From positions 3,159,562 through 3,223,561 of the forward strand of contig AP031382.1 in the NCBI GenBank assembly GCA_040371205.1: a stretch of DNA of 64,000 nt. Reading direction: 5' to 3'. Both the position numbers and the translations under genes were made by a program. Of the stretch, positions 9,000-17,645 are shown in pieces. Source of the DNA: Rhodanobacter sp. (lineage in GTDB: Bacteria; Pseudomonadota; Gammaproteobacteria; Xanthomonadales; Rhodanobacteraceae). Under the pieces are notes generated by a model, which searched no databases, was not told where the DNA came from, and saw only the letters and a program-made list of their open reading frames with translations. How positions within the stretch are numbered: position 1 is the first letter of the stretch; each line of letters opens with the position of its first letter.

Positions 9000-9622
9000 C
9001 GCCGTGGCTCGAACCCTTGCCGCTGGTGGCAATCCTGCGCGGCCTCGTGCCCGGCGAAGCCGTGGCCGTCGGCCGCGCCATCGCCGACGCCGGTTTCCGC
9101 GTGCTGGAAGTGCCGCTGAATTCGCCGCAGCCGTTCGACAGCATCGCCCGGCTGGCCGAGGCGCTGGGCAAGGACGTCCTCGTCGGCGCCGGCACGGTGA
9201 TGTCACCCGCCGACGTCGAGGCCGTGGCCGCAGCCGGCGGCCGGCTGATCGTGATGCCCCACGCCGACACCGAGGTGATCCGCGCCGCCAAGGCCGCCGG
9301 CCTGCTGTGCGTGCCCGGCGTGGCCACGCCCACCGAGGCCTTTGCCGCGCTGGCCGCCGGCGCGGATGGATTGAAGCTGTTCCCCGCCGAGCAATCCTCG
9401 CCGGCCGTGCTCAAGGCCTGGCGCGCGGTGCTGCCGCGCGACGTGCCGGTGCTGCCGGTGGGCGGCATCGCGCCCGACACCATGGCGCCGTGGCATGCCG
9501 CAGGCGCTTCCGGCTTCGGCATCGGCTCGGCGCTGTTCGCGCCGGGCCGCGACCTCGACGACACCGCACGACGCGCGCGCGCCTTCGCGCATGCCTGGCA
9601 CAACCTCGACACCTACGCATGA
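8993..9622 (+). CDS. dgoA: 2-dehydro-3-deoxy-6-phosphogalactonate aldolase
   Basis: 209 residues, a class I aldolase of the KDPG/KDPGal family that splits KDPGal into pyruvate and glyceraldehyde-3-phosphate. Visible are LVAILRGL at the N-terminus, VLEVPLNSP with the catalytic Glu, VGAGTV, and the Schiff-base lysine in DGLKLFPAE, followed by VLPVGGI and the phosphate-binding [16 protein letters not shown] and LKLFPAE favour KDPGal over KDPG aldolase. The start is the ATG overlapping the end of dgoK; no longer extension is possible without running deep into dgoK. dgoD follows after 13 bases. The length is close to E. coli DgoA (205). Confidence 0.94.
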   Translation: MLTPWLEPLPLVAILRGLVPGEAVAVGRAIADAGFRVLEVPLNSPQPFDSIARLAEALGKDVLVGAGTVMSPADVEAVAAAGGRLIVMPHADTEVIRAAKAAGLLCVPGVATPTEAFAALAAGADGLKLFPAEQSSPAVLKAWRAVLPRDVPVLPVGGIAPDTMAPWHAAGASGFGIGSALFAPGRDLDDTARRARAFAHAWHNLDTYA

Positions 9623-9635
9623 AGACCGCCCGCCC

Positions 9636-10784
9636 ATGAAGATCACCAAGCTCACCATCTACCAGGTGCCGCCGCGCTGGCTGTTCCTGCGCATCGACAC
9701 CGATGCCGGCATCACCGGCTGGGGCGAACCGGTCGTCGAGGGCCGTGCGCACACCGTGGCCGCCGCGGTGGAGGAACTGTCGGACTACCTGATCGGCAAG
9801 GACCCGCGCCACATCGAGGATCACTGGAGCGTGCTCTACCGCGGCGGCTTCTACCGCGGCGGCCCGGTGCTGATGAGCGCGATCGCCGGCATCGACCAAG
9901 CGCTGTGGGACATCAAGGGCAAGGACCTCGGCAGGCCGGTGCACGAGCTGCTGGGCGGCCCGGTGCGCGAGCGCATCCGCGTGTACTCGTGGATCGGCGG
10001 CGACCGCCCCGCCGACACCGCCCGCGCCGCGAAGGAAGCGGTGGCGCGCGGCTTCACCGCGGTGAAGATGAACGCCACCGAGGAAATGCAGTACGTCGAT
10101 ACCCATGCCAAGGTCGAGCGCGTGCTGGAGAACGTGCAGGCGATCCGCGATGCGGTGGGGCCGGACATCGGCATCGGCCTGGACTTCCACGGCCGCGTGC
10201 ACAAGCCGATGGCCAAGGTGCTGATGCGCGAACTGGCGCCGTACAAGCTGATGTTCATCGAGGAGCCGGTGCTGTCCGAGTACCTGGAATGCATCCCCGA
10301 GCTGGCCGCGATCTCGCCCGCGCCGATCGCGCTGGGCGAGCGCCTGTACTCGCGCTACGACTTCAAGCGCGTGCTGCAGACCGGCGGCGTGGACATCATC
10401 CAGCCCGACCCCTCGCATGCCGGCGGCATCACCGAGACGCGCAAGATCGCCGCGATGGCCGAAGCCTACGACGTGGCGCTGGCGCTGCACTGCCCGCTCG
10501 GCCCGATCGCGCTGGCCGCCAACCTGCAGCTCGACGCGGTATGCCACAACGCCTTCATCCAGGAACAAAGCCTGGGCATCCACTACAACGCCGGCAATGA
10601 CCTGCTCGATTACGTCACCGACCGCAGCGTGTTCGCCTACGCCGACGGTTACGTGGGCATGCCGAAGGGGCCGGGCCTGGGCATCGAGGTGAACGAAGCC
10701 TACGTGGCCGAACGCGCCAAGGTCGGCCACCAGTGGCACAACCCGGTGTGGCGCCACGCCGACGGCAGCGTGGCGGAATGGTGA
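9636..10784 (+). CDS. dgoD: D-galactonate dehydratase
   Basis: 382 residues, the same length as E. coli DgoD. This enolase-superfamily enzyme dehydrates D-galactonate to 2-keto-3-deoxygalactonate. The N-terminal capping domain starts [20 protein letters not shown]. The barrel carries the metal ligands in order: [13 protein letters not shown] (Asp and catalytic His), FIEEP (Glu) and [13 protein letters not shown] (Glu). The second catalytic His is in [14 protein letters not shown]. The start at 9636 matches the family N-terminus. It ends in a GTGA overlap with the SDR gene. This is the most diagnostic gene of the operon and fixes the route as galactonate catabolism. Confidence 0.96.
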   Translation: MKITKLTIYQVPPRWLFLRIDTDAGITGWGEPVVEGRAHTVAAAVEELSDYLIGKDPRHIEDHWSVLYRGGFYRGGPVLMSAIAGIDQALWDIKGKDLGRPVHELLGGPVRERIRVYSWIGGDRPADTARAAKEAVARGFTAVKMNATEEMQYVDTHAKVERVLENVQAIRDAVGPDIGIGLDFHGRVHKPMAKVLMRELAPYKLMFIEEPVLSEYLECIPELAAISPAPIALGERLYSRYDFKRVLQTGGVDIIQPDPSHAGGITETRKIAAMAEAYDVALALHCPLGPIALAANLQLDAVCHNAFIQEQSLGIHYNAGNDLLDYVTDRSVFAYADGYVGMPKGPGLGIEVNEAYVAERAKVGHQWHNPVWRHADGSVAEW

Positions 10785-11557
10785 GCGCGATGGCCGACCG
10801 CTACGCCAGCTACCCCAGCCTGCAAGGCCGCAGCGTGCTGATCACCGGCGGCGCCAGCGGCATCGGCGCGTCCTTCGTCGAACACTTCGCGCGGCAGGGC
10901 GCCAAGGTGGCCTTCCTCGACGTGGACGAGTCGGGCGCGCAGTCCGTGCTGGCCGGGCTGAAGGACGTCGCGCATGCGCCGCGATTCCTGCGCTGCGACC
11001 TCACCGACCTCGACGCGCTGCATGCCGCCATCGCCGCCGCACGCGCGCAGATCGGCCCGATCGCCGTGCTGGTCAACAACGCCGCCAACGACGTGCGCCA
11101 TGCGCTGGCCGAGGTGGACGCCGCCATGTTCGAACGCAACGTGGCGGTGAACCTGCGCCACCAGGTGTTCGCCACGCAGGCGGTGATCCCCGATATGCAA
11201 CAGCTCGGCGGCGGCTCCATCATCTGCCTCGGTTCCACCGGCTGGATGAAGAAGAACGCCGGCTACCCGCTCTACGCGATGGCCAAGGCCGCCGTGCACG
11301 GCTTCGTCAACGGCATGGCGCGCGAGCTCGGCCAGCAGCACATCCGCATCAACGCGCTGGTGCCCGGCTGGGCGATCACCGAGAAGCAGCGCGCGCTGTG
11401 GCTGGACGCCGAGGGCGAGGCCGAGATCGCGCGCGTGCAATGCCTGCCCGGCTACCTGATGGCCGAGGACCTGGCGCGCATGGCGCTGTTCCTCGCCGCC
11501 GACGACAGCCGCATGTGCACCGGCCAGGATTTCATCGTGGACGGCGGCTGGGTGTGA
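10781..11557 (+). CDS. SDR oxidoreductase, probable D-galactose 1-dehydrogenase
   Basis: About 258 residues. Classical short-chain dehydrogenase: TGGASGIG cofactor loop near residue 20, NNAAND, catalytic Ser in CLGSTGW, and YPLYAMAK with the Tyr-x3-Lys pair. D67-type residues after the second strand (FLDVDES) favour NAD+ over NADP+. Inside a complete dgo operon with a lactonase, the missing step is oxidation of the free aldose to the lactone, so galactose (or L-arabinose, which such enzymes often accept) is the likely substrate. The N-terminal [14 protein letters not shown] resembles rhizobial SDR-type galactose dehydrogenases as I recall them. Start choice is uncertain: GTG 10781 overlaps the dgoD stop in the operon's usual way, while ATG 10790 would give three residues fewer. 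It overlaps the lactonase gene by four bases. Confidence 0.85.
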   Translation: MSAMADRYASYPSLQGRSVLITGGASGIGASFVEHFARQGAKVAFLDVDESGAQSVLAGLKDVAHAPRFLRCDLTDLDALHAAIAAARAQIGPIAVLVNNAANDVRHALAEVDAAMFERNVAVNLRHQVFATQAVIPDMQQLGGGSIICLGSTGWMKKNAGYPLYAMAKAAVHGFVNGMARELGQQHIRINALVPGWAITEKQRALWLDAEGEAEIARVQCLPGYLMAEDLARMALFLAADDSRMCTGQDFIVDGGWV

Positions 11558-12459
11558 GCGCGTCGATGCAGGCGGTGCTCGACGCGCGCAACACGCTGGG
11601 CGAAGGCATCGTGTGGTGCGACCGCGCACAGGCGCTGTACTGGACCGACATCCACGCTTCCACGTTGTGGCGCCACATACCGGCCAGCGGCGAGACGCGG
11701 CCATGGCACCTGCCTGAGCGGCTCGCCTCGTTCGCGCTGTGCGAGACGGACGGCTGGCTGCTGCTGGCGCTGGCCTCGCGGCTGGCGTTCTTCCGCCTGG
11801 CCGACGGTGCGCTGCATCCGCTGCACGACATCGAACCCGGCCTGCCCACGCGCTGCAACGACGGCGCCTGCGACCGCCAGGGCCGCTTCGTGTTCGGCAC
11901 CCTGCACGAGCCGGCCGATGGCGGCACCAAGCAGCCCATCGGCGGCTTCTGGCGCTTGAACGCCGACCTCACGCTGGAAGAGCTGCCGCTGGAAAACGTG
12001 GCGATCAGCAACAGCCTCGCCTTCAGCCCCGACGGCAACACGCTGTACTACTGCGACTCGCTGACGCGCACGATCCGCTGCTGCGACTACGGCGACACGC
12101 CACGCAACCCGCGCGATTTCGCCGACCTGCGCGACACCGCGGGCGAACCGGACGGCTCTTGCGTCGACGCCGACGGCGGCCTGTGGAACGCGCAGTGGGG
12201 CCTGGGCCGCGTGGTGCGCTACCGTGCCGACGGCAGCGTGGATCGCATCTTGCCGCTGCCCGCGCGCCAACCCACGCGACCGGCCTTCGGCGGCGCCGCG
12301 CTGGACACGCTCTACGTCACCAGCGCCCGCGACGGCCTGAGCGCCGCCATGCTGGCGGACGAACCGCTGGCCGGCGCGCTGTTCGCCGCGCAGGTCGGCC
12401 GGCGTGGCCTGCGCGAACCGCGCTTTGCGGGCGCGCCGCCCGCGGACGGCAGCGCATGA
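11554..12459 (+). CDS. SMP-30/gluconolactonase-family aldonolactonase
   Basis: 301 residues from the overlapping GTG, or 297 from the ATG at 11566. A six-bladed propeller of the SMP-30/regucalcin family that hydrolyses sugar lactones, here presumably galactono-1,4- or 1,5-lactone made by the preceding dehydrogenase. Family landmarks are LGEGIVWCDRAQALYWTDI at the N-terminus with the metal-binding Glu, RCNDGACDRQGRFVFGT in the middle with Asn-Asp, NSLAFSPDGNTLYYCDS, and EPDGSCVDADGGLWNAQWG with the catalytic Asp. It closes the oxidative half of the pathway. It is translationally coupled to the SDR gene and is the last gene of the tight cluster before a 214-base gap. Confidence 0.92.
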   Translation: MSASMQAVLDARNTLGEGIVWCDRAQALYWTDIHASTLWRHIPASGETRPWHLPERLASFALCETDGWLLLALASRLAFFRLADGALHPLHDIEPGLPTRCNDGACDRQGRFVFGTLHEPADGGTKQPIGGFWRLNADLTLEELPLENVAISNSLAFSPDGNTLYYCDSLTRTIRCCDYGDTPRNPRDFADLRDTAGEPDGSCVDADGGLWNAQWGLGRVVRYRADGSVDRILPLPARQPTRPAFGGAALDTLYVTSARDGLSAAMLADEPLAGALFAAQVGRRGLREPRFAGAPPADGSA

Positions 12460-12673
12460 ATCGCCGGGAGCCGTTCATGGCGAGCGCGGCGGGACGGAAT
12501 GCCGCGGGTCCGTGGCGCCCGGTTCCCGCCAACGCCATGGCATCCGCCCATCCGGCATGCATGGACGTCCAAATCCCCTATGCGCGGCGCGCCTTCGGCG
12601 CTACGCTCGGCCGGATGGATTTGAAGCACTTCCGTACCGCACCGCATGCACGCCATTTCACGGGGAGAACTCG

Positions 12674-14062
12674 ATGAGCGCCACCAACGCACCACCCGCC
12701 ACGCACGGCAAGGCCGCCGCCATCTTCGTCTGCATCCTTGCCGCGCTGGCCGGCCTGATGTTCGGCCTGGACATCGGCGTGATCTCCGGCGCGCAGCAGT
12801 TCCTGCAGAAGGACTTCGGCATCAGCGACGACACGCTCGGCTGGATCGTCAGCGTGATGATGCTCGGCGCCGCGCTGGGCGCGCTGGTGGCCGGCTGGCT
12901 TTCCAGCCACCTGGGCCGCAAGCGCACGCTGATCCTCGGCGCCGTGTTGTTCGTGGGCGGTTCCGCGCTGTGCGGAGCGGCATGGACGCCGGAGGTGCTG
13001 ATCGTCGGCCGTCTCGTGCTGGGCGTCGCCATCGGCCTGGCCAGCTTCACCGCGCCGCTGTACCTGGCCGAGGTCGCGCCGGAGTCGATCCGCGGCGCGA
13101 TGATCTCGCTGTACCAGCTGATGATCACCATCGGCATCCTGGTCGCCTTCCTCTCCGACACCGCCTTCAGCTACTCCGGCAACTGGCGCTGGATGCTGGG
13201 CGTGATCGCGATTCCCGGCGCGCTGTTCCTGCTCGGCGTGGCCTTCCTCCCGGAAAGCCCGCGCTGGCTGATGATGAAGGGCCGCCAGCCCGAGGCGGAG
13301 AAGGTGCTGCAGCGGCTGCTTGGCGACCGCAACGCCATCGACCATGAAATCGGCGAAATCCAGGAACAGCTGAAGACGCCGCAACGCGGCGTGCAGATGT
13401 TCCTCCAGAACGCCAACTTCCGCCGCTCGGTGGGGCTGGGCGTGCTGCTGCAGGTGATGCAGCAGCTCACCGGCATGAACGTGGTGATGTACTACGCGCC
13501 GCGCATCTTCCAGGGCATGGGCTACGACACCGAGTCGCAGATGTGGTTTACCGCCATCGTCGGCCTGGTCAACGTGCTGGCCACCTTCATCGCCATCGGC
13601 CTGGTGGACAAACTGGGCCGCAAGCCCATCCTCTACATCGGCTTCGTGGTGATGGCGATCGGCCTCGGCGTGGTCGGCACCATGATGAAGCTCGGCATCC
13701 ACACCCACGGCCAGCAGTTCTTCACCGTCGGCATGCTGCTGGTGTTCATCGTGGGCTTCGCGATGTCGGCCGGCCCGCTGATCTGGACGCTGTGCTCGGA
13801 GATCCAGCCGCTCAAGGGCCGCGACTTCGGCATCGGCTGCTCCACCTTCACCAACTGGGTGGCCAACTGGCTGGTGGGCCTGTCGTTCCTGCCGCTGCTC
13901 AACAGCATCGGCCAGGCCGAGACGTTCTGGCTCTACGGCGCCTTCAACGTGGTGTTCATCGCGCTCACCGTCTGGCTGGTGCCGGAGACCAAGGGCGTCA
14001 CGCTGGAGCAGATCGAACGCAACCTGCTGGCCGGCAAGGCGCTGCGGCGCATCGGGCAGTAA
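12674..14062 (+). CDS. Sugar/H+ symporter, MFS sugar-porter family (GalP/AraE/XylE-like)
   Basis: 462 residues with 12 predicted transmembrane helices. Sugar-porter signatures are all present: GLDIGVISGA in helix 1, GRKRTLILG in loop 2-3, a PESPRW loop after helix 6, QQLTGMNVVMYYAP in helix 7, DKLGRKPILYIG and the terminal VPETKGVTLEQIE. It would import galactose, arabinose or another aldose across the inner membrane. GGGGAG sits eight bases before the ATG; upstream in-frame codons are read through the preceding gap and lack a ribosome site. It follows the dgo cluster by 214 bases and is followed by the GH43 gene after four bases, so it may have its own promoter while serving the same pathway. 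Confidence 0.95.
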   Translation: MSATNAPPATHGKAAAIFVCILAALAGLMFGLDIGVISGAQQFLQKDFGISDDTLGWIVSVMMLGAALGALVAGWLSSHLGRKRTLILGAVLFVGGSALCGAAWTPEVLIVGRLVLGVAIGLASFTAPLYLAEVAPESIRGAMISLYQLMITIGILVAFLSDTAFSYSGNWRWMLGVIAIPGALFLLGVAFLPESPRWLMMKGRQPEAEKVLQRLLGDRNAIDHEIGEIQEQLKTPQRGVQMFLQNANFRRSVGLGVLLQVMQQLTGMNVVMYYAPRIFQGMGYDTESQMWFTAIVGLVNVLATFIAIGLVDKLGRKPILYIGFVVMAIGLGVVGTMMKLGIHTHGQQFFTVGMLLVFIVGFAMSAGPLIWTLCSEIQPLKGRDFGIGCSTFTNWVANWLVGLSFLPLLNSIGQAETFWLYGAFNVVFIALTVWLVPETKGVTLEQIERNLLAGKALRRIGQ

Positions 14063-14066
14063 GGCA

Positions 14067-15143
14067 GTGCACCCGGCGCCGCCGCATGCGAGCGTTCCGG
14101 GCCACCGTCCGCGCCGACGGCAACGGGCGTGGCAGGCAGTCTCGCTGCTTGCCGCGCTTGCTGCGGTACCAAACCTTGCCGGCGCCGGCGAAACCTTCCG
14201 CAACCCGTTGCTTCCTTCAGGACCGGATCCCTGGGTGGTGCAGCGGGACGGCACGTACTACTACACCAGCACGCTGGGCGACCGCATCGCGCTCCGGAAA
14301 ACACGCGACATCGGCCGCCTCGCCGACGCTCCTGTCATCGTGGTCTGGCGCGCACCGGACAACGGGCCGCAGTCGGCTTCGGTGTGGGCGCCGGAGCTGC
14401 ACTTCGTCGACGGCAAGTGGTACCTGTACTACACCGCCGCCGACAAGGCGCACGACGACGACGCCCATCGCCACCTTTTCGTGCTGGAGAACGCCTCGGC
14501 CGATCCCACGCAGGGGCGCTGGCTCTCCCGCGGCATGCTGAAGACCGACTACAACGGCATCGATCCCACCGTGTTCCAGTCGCACGGCAAGCTGTACTTC
14601 GTCTATTCGGCCTACGTGGGCGACCACAGCGACCTGGTGATCGCGCCGATGACGAACCCGTGGACGCTGGGTACGCCGCAGGTGGACATCGCCCGCCCCA
14701 CCTACGCGTGGGAGATGCAAGGCGGACGGAGGATCCTGGAAGGGCCGGAGTTCCTCGAAGGCCCCACCGGCAAGCTGTTCCTCAGCTATTCGGCCAGCGC
14801 CTGCTGGTCGGATCATTACGCATTGGGGCTGCTCAGTGCCGCACCAAACGCCGATCCGCTGTCTCCCGCGTCATGGAAAAAATCGCCACAACCGGTATTT
14901 GCCGAATCGACAGCCAACGATGTCTACGCACCGGGCCACAATGGTTTCTTCCAGTCGCCCGACGGCAAGCAGACCTGGATCGTCTATCACGCCAACGGCG
15001 GACCGGGTTGGAAATGCGGACCGCGCCGCTCGCCGCGCATCCAACAGGTGCACTGGCGCGCGGACGGCACGCCCTATTTCGGCGTTCCGGCGAAGACGGA
15101 CACGCCGCTGGCGGTGCCATCGGGACAGACGGCCACACCGTAG
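14067..15143 (+). CDS. Secreted GH43-family glycosidase (alpha-L-arabinofuranosidase/xylosidase type)
   Basis: 358 residues with an N-terminal arginine-rich region and hydrophobic signal segment (AVSLLAALAAVPNLAGA, cleavage about residue 40). Five-bladed propeller GH43 fold with the three carboxylates in their usual places: base Asp54 in SGPDPWVV, pKa-modulating Asp166 in YNGIDPTVF, and acid Glu225 in ILEGPEFL; SVWAPELH is a further hallmark. The arrangement resembles exo-acting arabinofuranosidases (the GH43_26 kind), but subfamily needs a search. The GTG at 14067 lies four bases after the transporter stop with only AAGG at short distance, so the true start may be a little further in. Ends convergent with the GH93-like gene. 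Probably trims arabinose from plant polymer in the periplasm or outside. Confidence 0.88.
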   Translation: MHPAPPHASVPGHRPRRRQRAWQAVSLLAALAAVPNLAGAGETFRNPLLPSGPDPWVVQRDGTYYYTSTLGDRIALRKTRDIGRLADAPVIVVWRAPDNGPQSASVWAPELHFVDGKWYLYYTAADKAHDDDAHRHLFVLENASADPTQGRWLSRGMLKTDYNGIDPTVFQSHGKLYFVYSAYVGDHSDLVIAPMTNPWTLGTPQVDIARPTYAWEMQGGRRILEGPEFLEGPTGKLFLSYSASACWSDHYALGLLSAAPNADPLSPASWKKSPQPVFAESTANDVYAPGHNGFFQSPDGKQTWIVYHANGGPGWKCGPRRSPRIQQVHWRADGTPYFGVPAKTDTPLAVPSGQTATP

Positions 15144-15220
15144 GAACCGCAATGAGGTAGCCGGCGCGGCTTTCGCCGCGTCCGGCCACCTGCCTCACTC
15201 CGCCGTGCCGGCGAAGTCAT

Positions 15221-17398
15221 TCACGGTTGGCTGGCCTGATCCCGATAGCCATACTCTCGGTGATCGCCGCTCGTCGCCACCGGCGTACCGCTGTAGTTAA
15301 ACAGCAGCGTCGAGCCGCTTGCATCCATCGACCACAGGTCCATGAAATCGCCCGTGCTCGACCACAGGACTCTCGGTTCGCCGTTACCCCCGATGCTCAA
15401 CGAAACCGCCGAAGCACCCGGGAATGGCCCATACGCGCTGTTGTTGATCAGCGTGGAGGCACTGCTGTCCATCGTCCACAGATTGATGTGCCCGTCGGTA
15501 GCCGACCACAACAGACGAATCTGGCCGTCAGGGCCACTGGCGATCGCCAGCGCATGCGTCCCCGAAAATGGTCCGTATTGATTGTTGCTGAGCGTGGTCG
15601 AATCGTCAGCCGACTGGGTCCACACCGCAATCGCGCCATTGTCGTTGTTCCACAGCAGCCGTGGATCGTTGTCGGTACCGACGGTCAGGGCCGCCGCGGT
15701 CCAACCCTGGAACCCTGGAAAGTCCTTCGAGGCTGCGACCGTCCGGCCATCCTCGGCCAGCGTCCAAAGCGCCGCAGGCCCATCCACGGCAGACCATAGG
15801 ATGCGTATCCGACCATCGGGACCTACAGCGATGGCTCGTCCGATGGTACCGGCCGGTGCCGCGTACTGGTGAACCGGCTTGACGACGTTGCCATTGCGGG
15901 AGACGACGCCGATCACCGCCGAGCCATCGGGTCCGTCCCACAGCAGTCGCGGCACATTGTCGGCGCCTATCGTCACGCCTGCCGTGGTCCAGCCTGCCTT
16001 GAGGTCGAAGCTGAGGCTGTGCACGAGCGAACTGCCGTCCGCCGTGAGTACCCACAGGACGAACTGCTGGTTGGGATATTTCCACAGCACCCATGGTCGA
16101 CTGTCGGAGCCGACCGCGACGGCAATCACCGCAGCGTCTTGGATACCTGGCGCCAGATGCTCCTTGGCGTACACGATTCCACAAGTGCCGGGTGCCAGCA
16201 GGCGCGGGGCCAACTCCACGATCTGGTTGCCTACTCCCGTCCAGGCAAGTCCAGGCTTGTAGTTGTTGCAATCGGGATAAAGCGTGGGCGCAGGATTCAG
16301 TCCCATCGGAGCCGGGGCACGGCTCCATGCCCCCGCGCCGTTTGCAGTGTTGATGAGCAGCACATTGCCGGTCGCCGGAGTCTGCCCGCCATTCGTGTCG
16401 AAATAGGCCTTGGCGTCGAGCACGAGAACACCGTCCGGATACCGGCGGGTCGGTGGTATCGCCGTGAGTTCCGGCGTCGCACCGAGGAAATGCCCGTCTG
16501 CGGTAGCTACCAAGCTGCCCAGTGCATCCTCCGCGCCCCAATGCGTTCCGTCATCGGAAAACTTGATATGCACTTGGCTATCCGTCTGTCCGACCGTCTC
16601 GAACGCCATCGCGTATCGTCCGTTGGACATGCGCACGACTGCGGGCATGCCAGGGCGCGTCCGATGGTCGGCGATACCGACGTCGTCGCTCTGAGTCCCC
16701 CAGGTCTTTCCGCCATCCGTCGACGTGACATGGCCGATGATCTGGCTGTAGCCGTAAACGTTCTGACGCTCATCAGAGAAATAGCAATCGAGATTGCCGT
16801 AGGCATCGATCTGCAGATAAGGCTCCCAGATGCCGTGCCCTGATCCACCGCCGCTCGCACACGAGCTGAGGTAGGACCAGTGGCGTCCGCGGTCGGTACT
16901 CTCGTAGACCTCCAGGTCCTGCGCGGCGATGTTCGGCGCCTCGAAGTTTCCAACCAGCAGGATGGTTCCCGGCCGCAGCCCTTGCGCGCCGCCCACTTGG
17001 CGCGGCACCTCCAGCAGCATCGGTTGCTGCGAGAACTTCCAGCCGTGTACGGCATCGGACACGACGGACAGCGGCTGCTTGGACCAAGTGGCCCCGGCAT
17101 CGGTGCTCTGATAAATCGGAAAACCCGTCGGTTGGCCAGTACCATCGGTGACTGCAAACGTGTTTCCATCATCGAAGGTTGCGAGCATCGTGCCGTTGCT
17201 TCCACCGCTGTGGAACAGGGTGATCACTCGCGGCGAAGAAGCGCTCGCGTTCGGATAGATGGACAGGTTCGGCGTATACAGAACGGATGGTTCGGCCGCA
17301 CGCAGTGTTGGCGCCACCGCGCCGAGGACGGCAACGGCCAGCATGGAAAGGATGCGGCGGCCATTTCCGTGGAATGATCGACTTACTTGGCATCTCAT
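15221..17398 (-). CDS. GH93-like exo-arabinanase with six C-terminal repeats, secreted
   Basis: 725 residues. Signal peptide from the start to about 35 (ILSMLAVAVLGAVAP...LRAA). Residues about 36-410 form a sialidase-like propeller with BNR-type motifs (STDAGATW, STDRGRHW, STDGGKTW). It also carries the segments GIWEPYLQIDAYGNLDCYFS and RPGMPAVVRMSNGRYAMAFE, which match the WEP...YYSDQR and DRPGM motifs of GH93 exo-1,5-alpha-L-arabinanases as I know them. Residues about 421-711 are six repeats of about 48 residues. The start at 17398 follows a GAGGGGA ribosome site; the longer open frame upstream is unsupported. It lies downstream of the SGNH and GH43 genes on the same strand. GH93 is mostly known from fungi, so family assignment is likely but not certain; a generic sialidase-fold hydrolase is the alternative. 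Confidence 0.78.
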   Translation of the reverse strand: MRCQVSRSFHGNGRRILSMLAVAVLGAVAPTLRAAEPSVLYTPNLSIYPNASASSPRVITLFHSGGSNGTMLATFDDGNTFAVTDGTGQPTGFPIYQSTDAGATWSKQPLSVVSDAVHGWKFSQQPMLLEVPRQVGGAQGLRPGTILLVGNFEAPNIAAQDLEVYESTDRGRHWSYLSSCASGGGSGHGIWEPYLQIDAYGNLDCYFSDERQNVYGYSQIIGHVTSTDGGKTWGTQSDDVGIADHRTRPGMPAVVRMSNGRYAMAFETVGQTDSQVHIKFSDDGTHWGAEDALGSLVATADGHFLGATPELTAIPPTRRYPDGVLVLDAKAYFDTNGGQTPATGNVLLINTANGAGAWSRAPAPMGLNPAPTLYPDCNNYKPGLAWTGVGNQIVELAPRLLAPGTCGIVYAKEHLAPGIQDAAVIAVAVGSDSRPWVLWKYPNQQFVLWVLTADGSSLVHSLSFDLKAGWTTAGVTIGADNVPRLLWDGPDGSAVIGVVSRNGNVVKPVHQYAAPAGTIGRAIAVGPDGRIRILWSAVDGPAALWTLAEDGRTVAASKDFPGFQGWTAAALTVGTDNDPRLLWNNDNGAIAVWTQSADDSTTLSNNQYGPFSGTHALAIASGPDGQIRLLWSATDGHINLWTMDSSASTLINNSAYGPFPGASAVSLSIGGNGEPRVLWSSTGDFMDLWSMDASGSTLLFNYSGTPVATSGDHREYGYRDQASQP
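15263..16138 (-). repeat. Six tandem 48-residue repeats in the GH93-like protein
   Basis: The C-terminal part of the protein repeats the pattern AxAxGxDGxxRLLWxxxDGxxxLWTxxxDG about six times, for example LAIASGPDGQIRLLWSATDG and VSLSIGGNGEPRVLWSSTG. Spacing of about 48 residues is right for blades of a small beta-propeller. The repeats probably form a separate carbohydrate-binding module; this is inferred from repeat length and the conserved Trp residues. Confidence 0.75.
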
Positions 17399-17645
17399 TG
17401 GGTTGTCCCCTCGCTCGTGGTGCATGCCGTTCGCGAACACGCGATGCTTTCGAGGCGTTCGTCCGCGGGTTGATGAATTCGTCACACTGCGCTGGCGCCG
17501 CATGCAGCGGCACGCCGGTACATGGACCACGCACGTCCTGGACAAGCGGTCCCGGCAGCCCCTGCTGAAACGGATCGGCGGCCGGATCCGATGCAACCCG
17601 CACGGTGCGCGGCAGCCCTCGCGGGCGAGCCGCCAATCCGGTGTT

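Noticed and set aside
15165-15180. Hairpin CGCGGC-TTTC-GCCGCG between the convergent GH43 and GH93-like genes as a terminator
   Set aside because: Only six base pairs and no U-run on either side; too weak to call.
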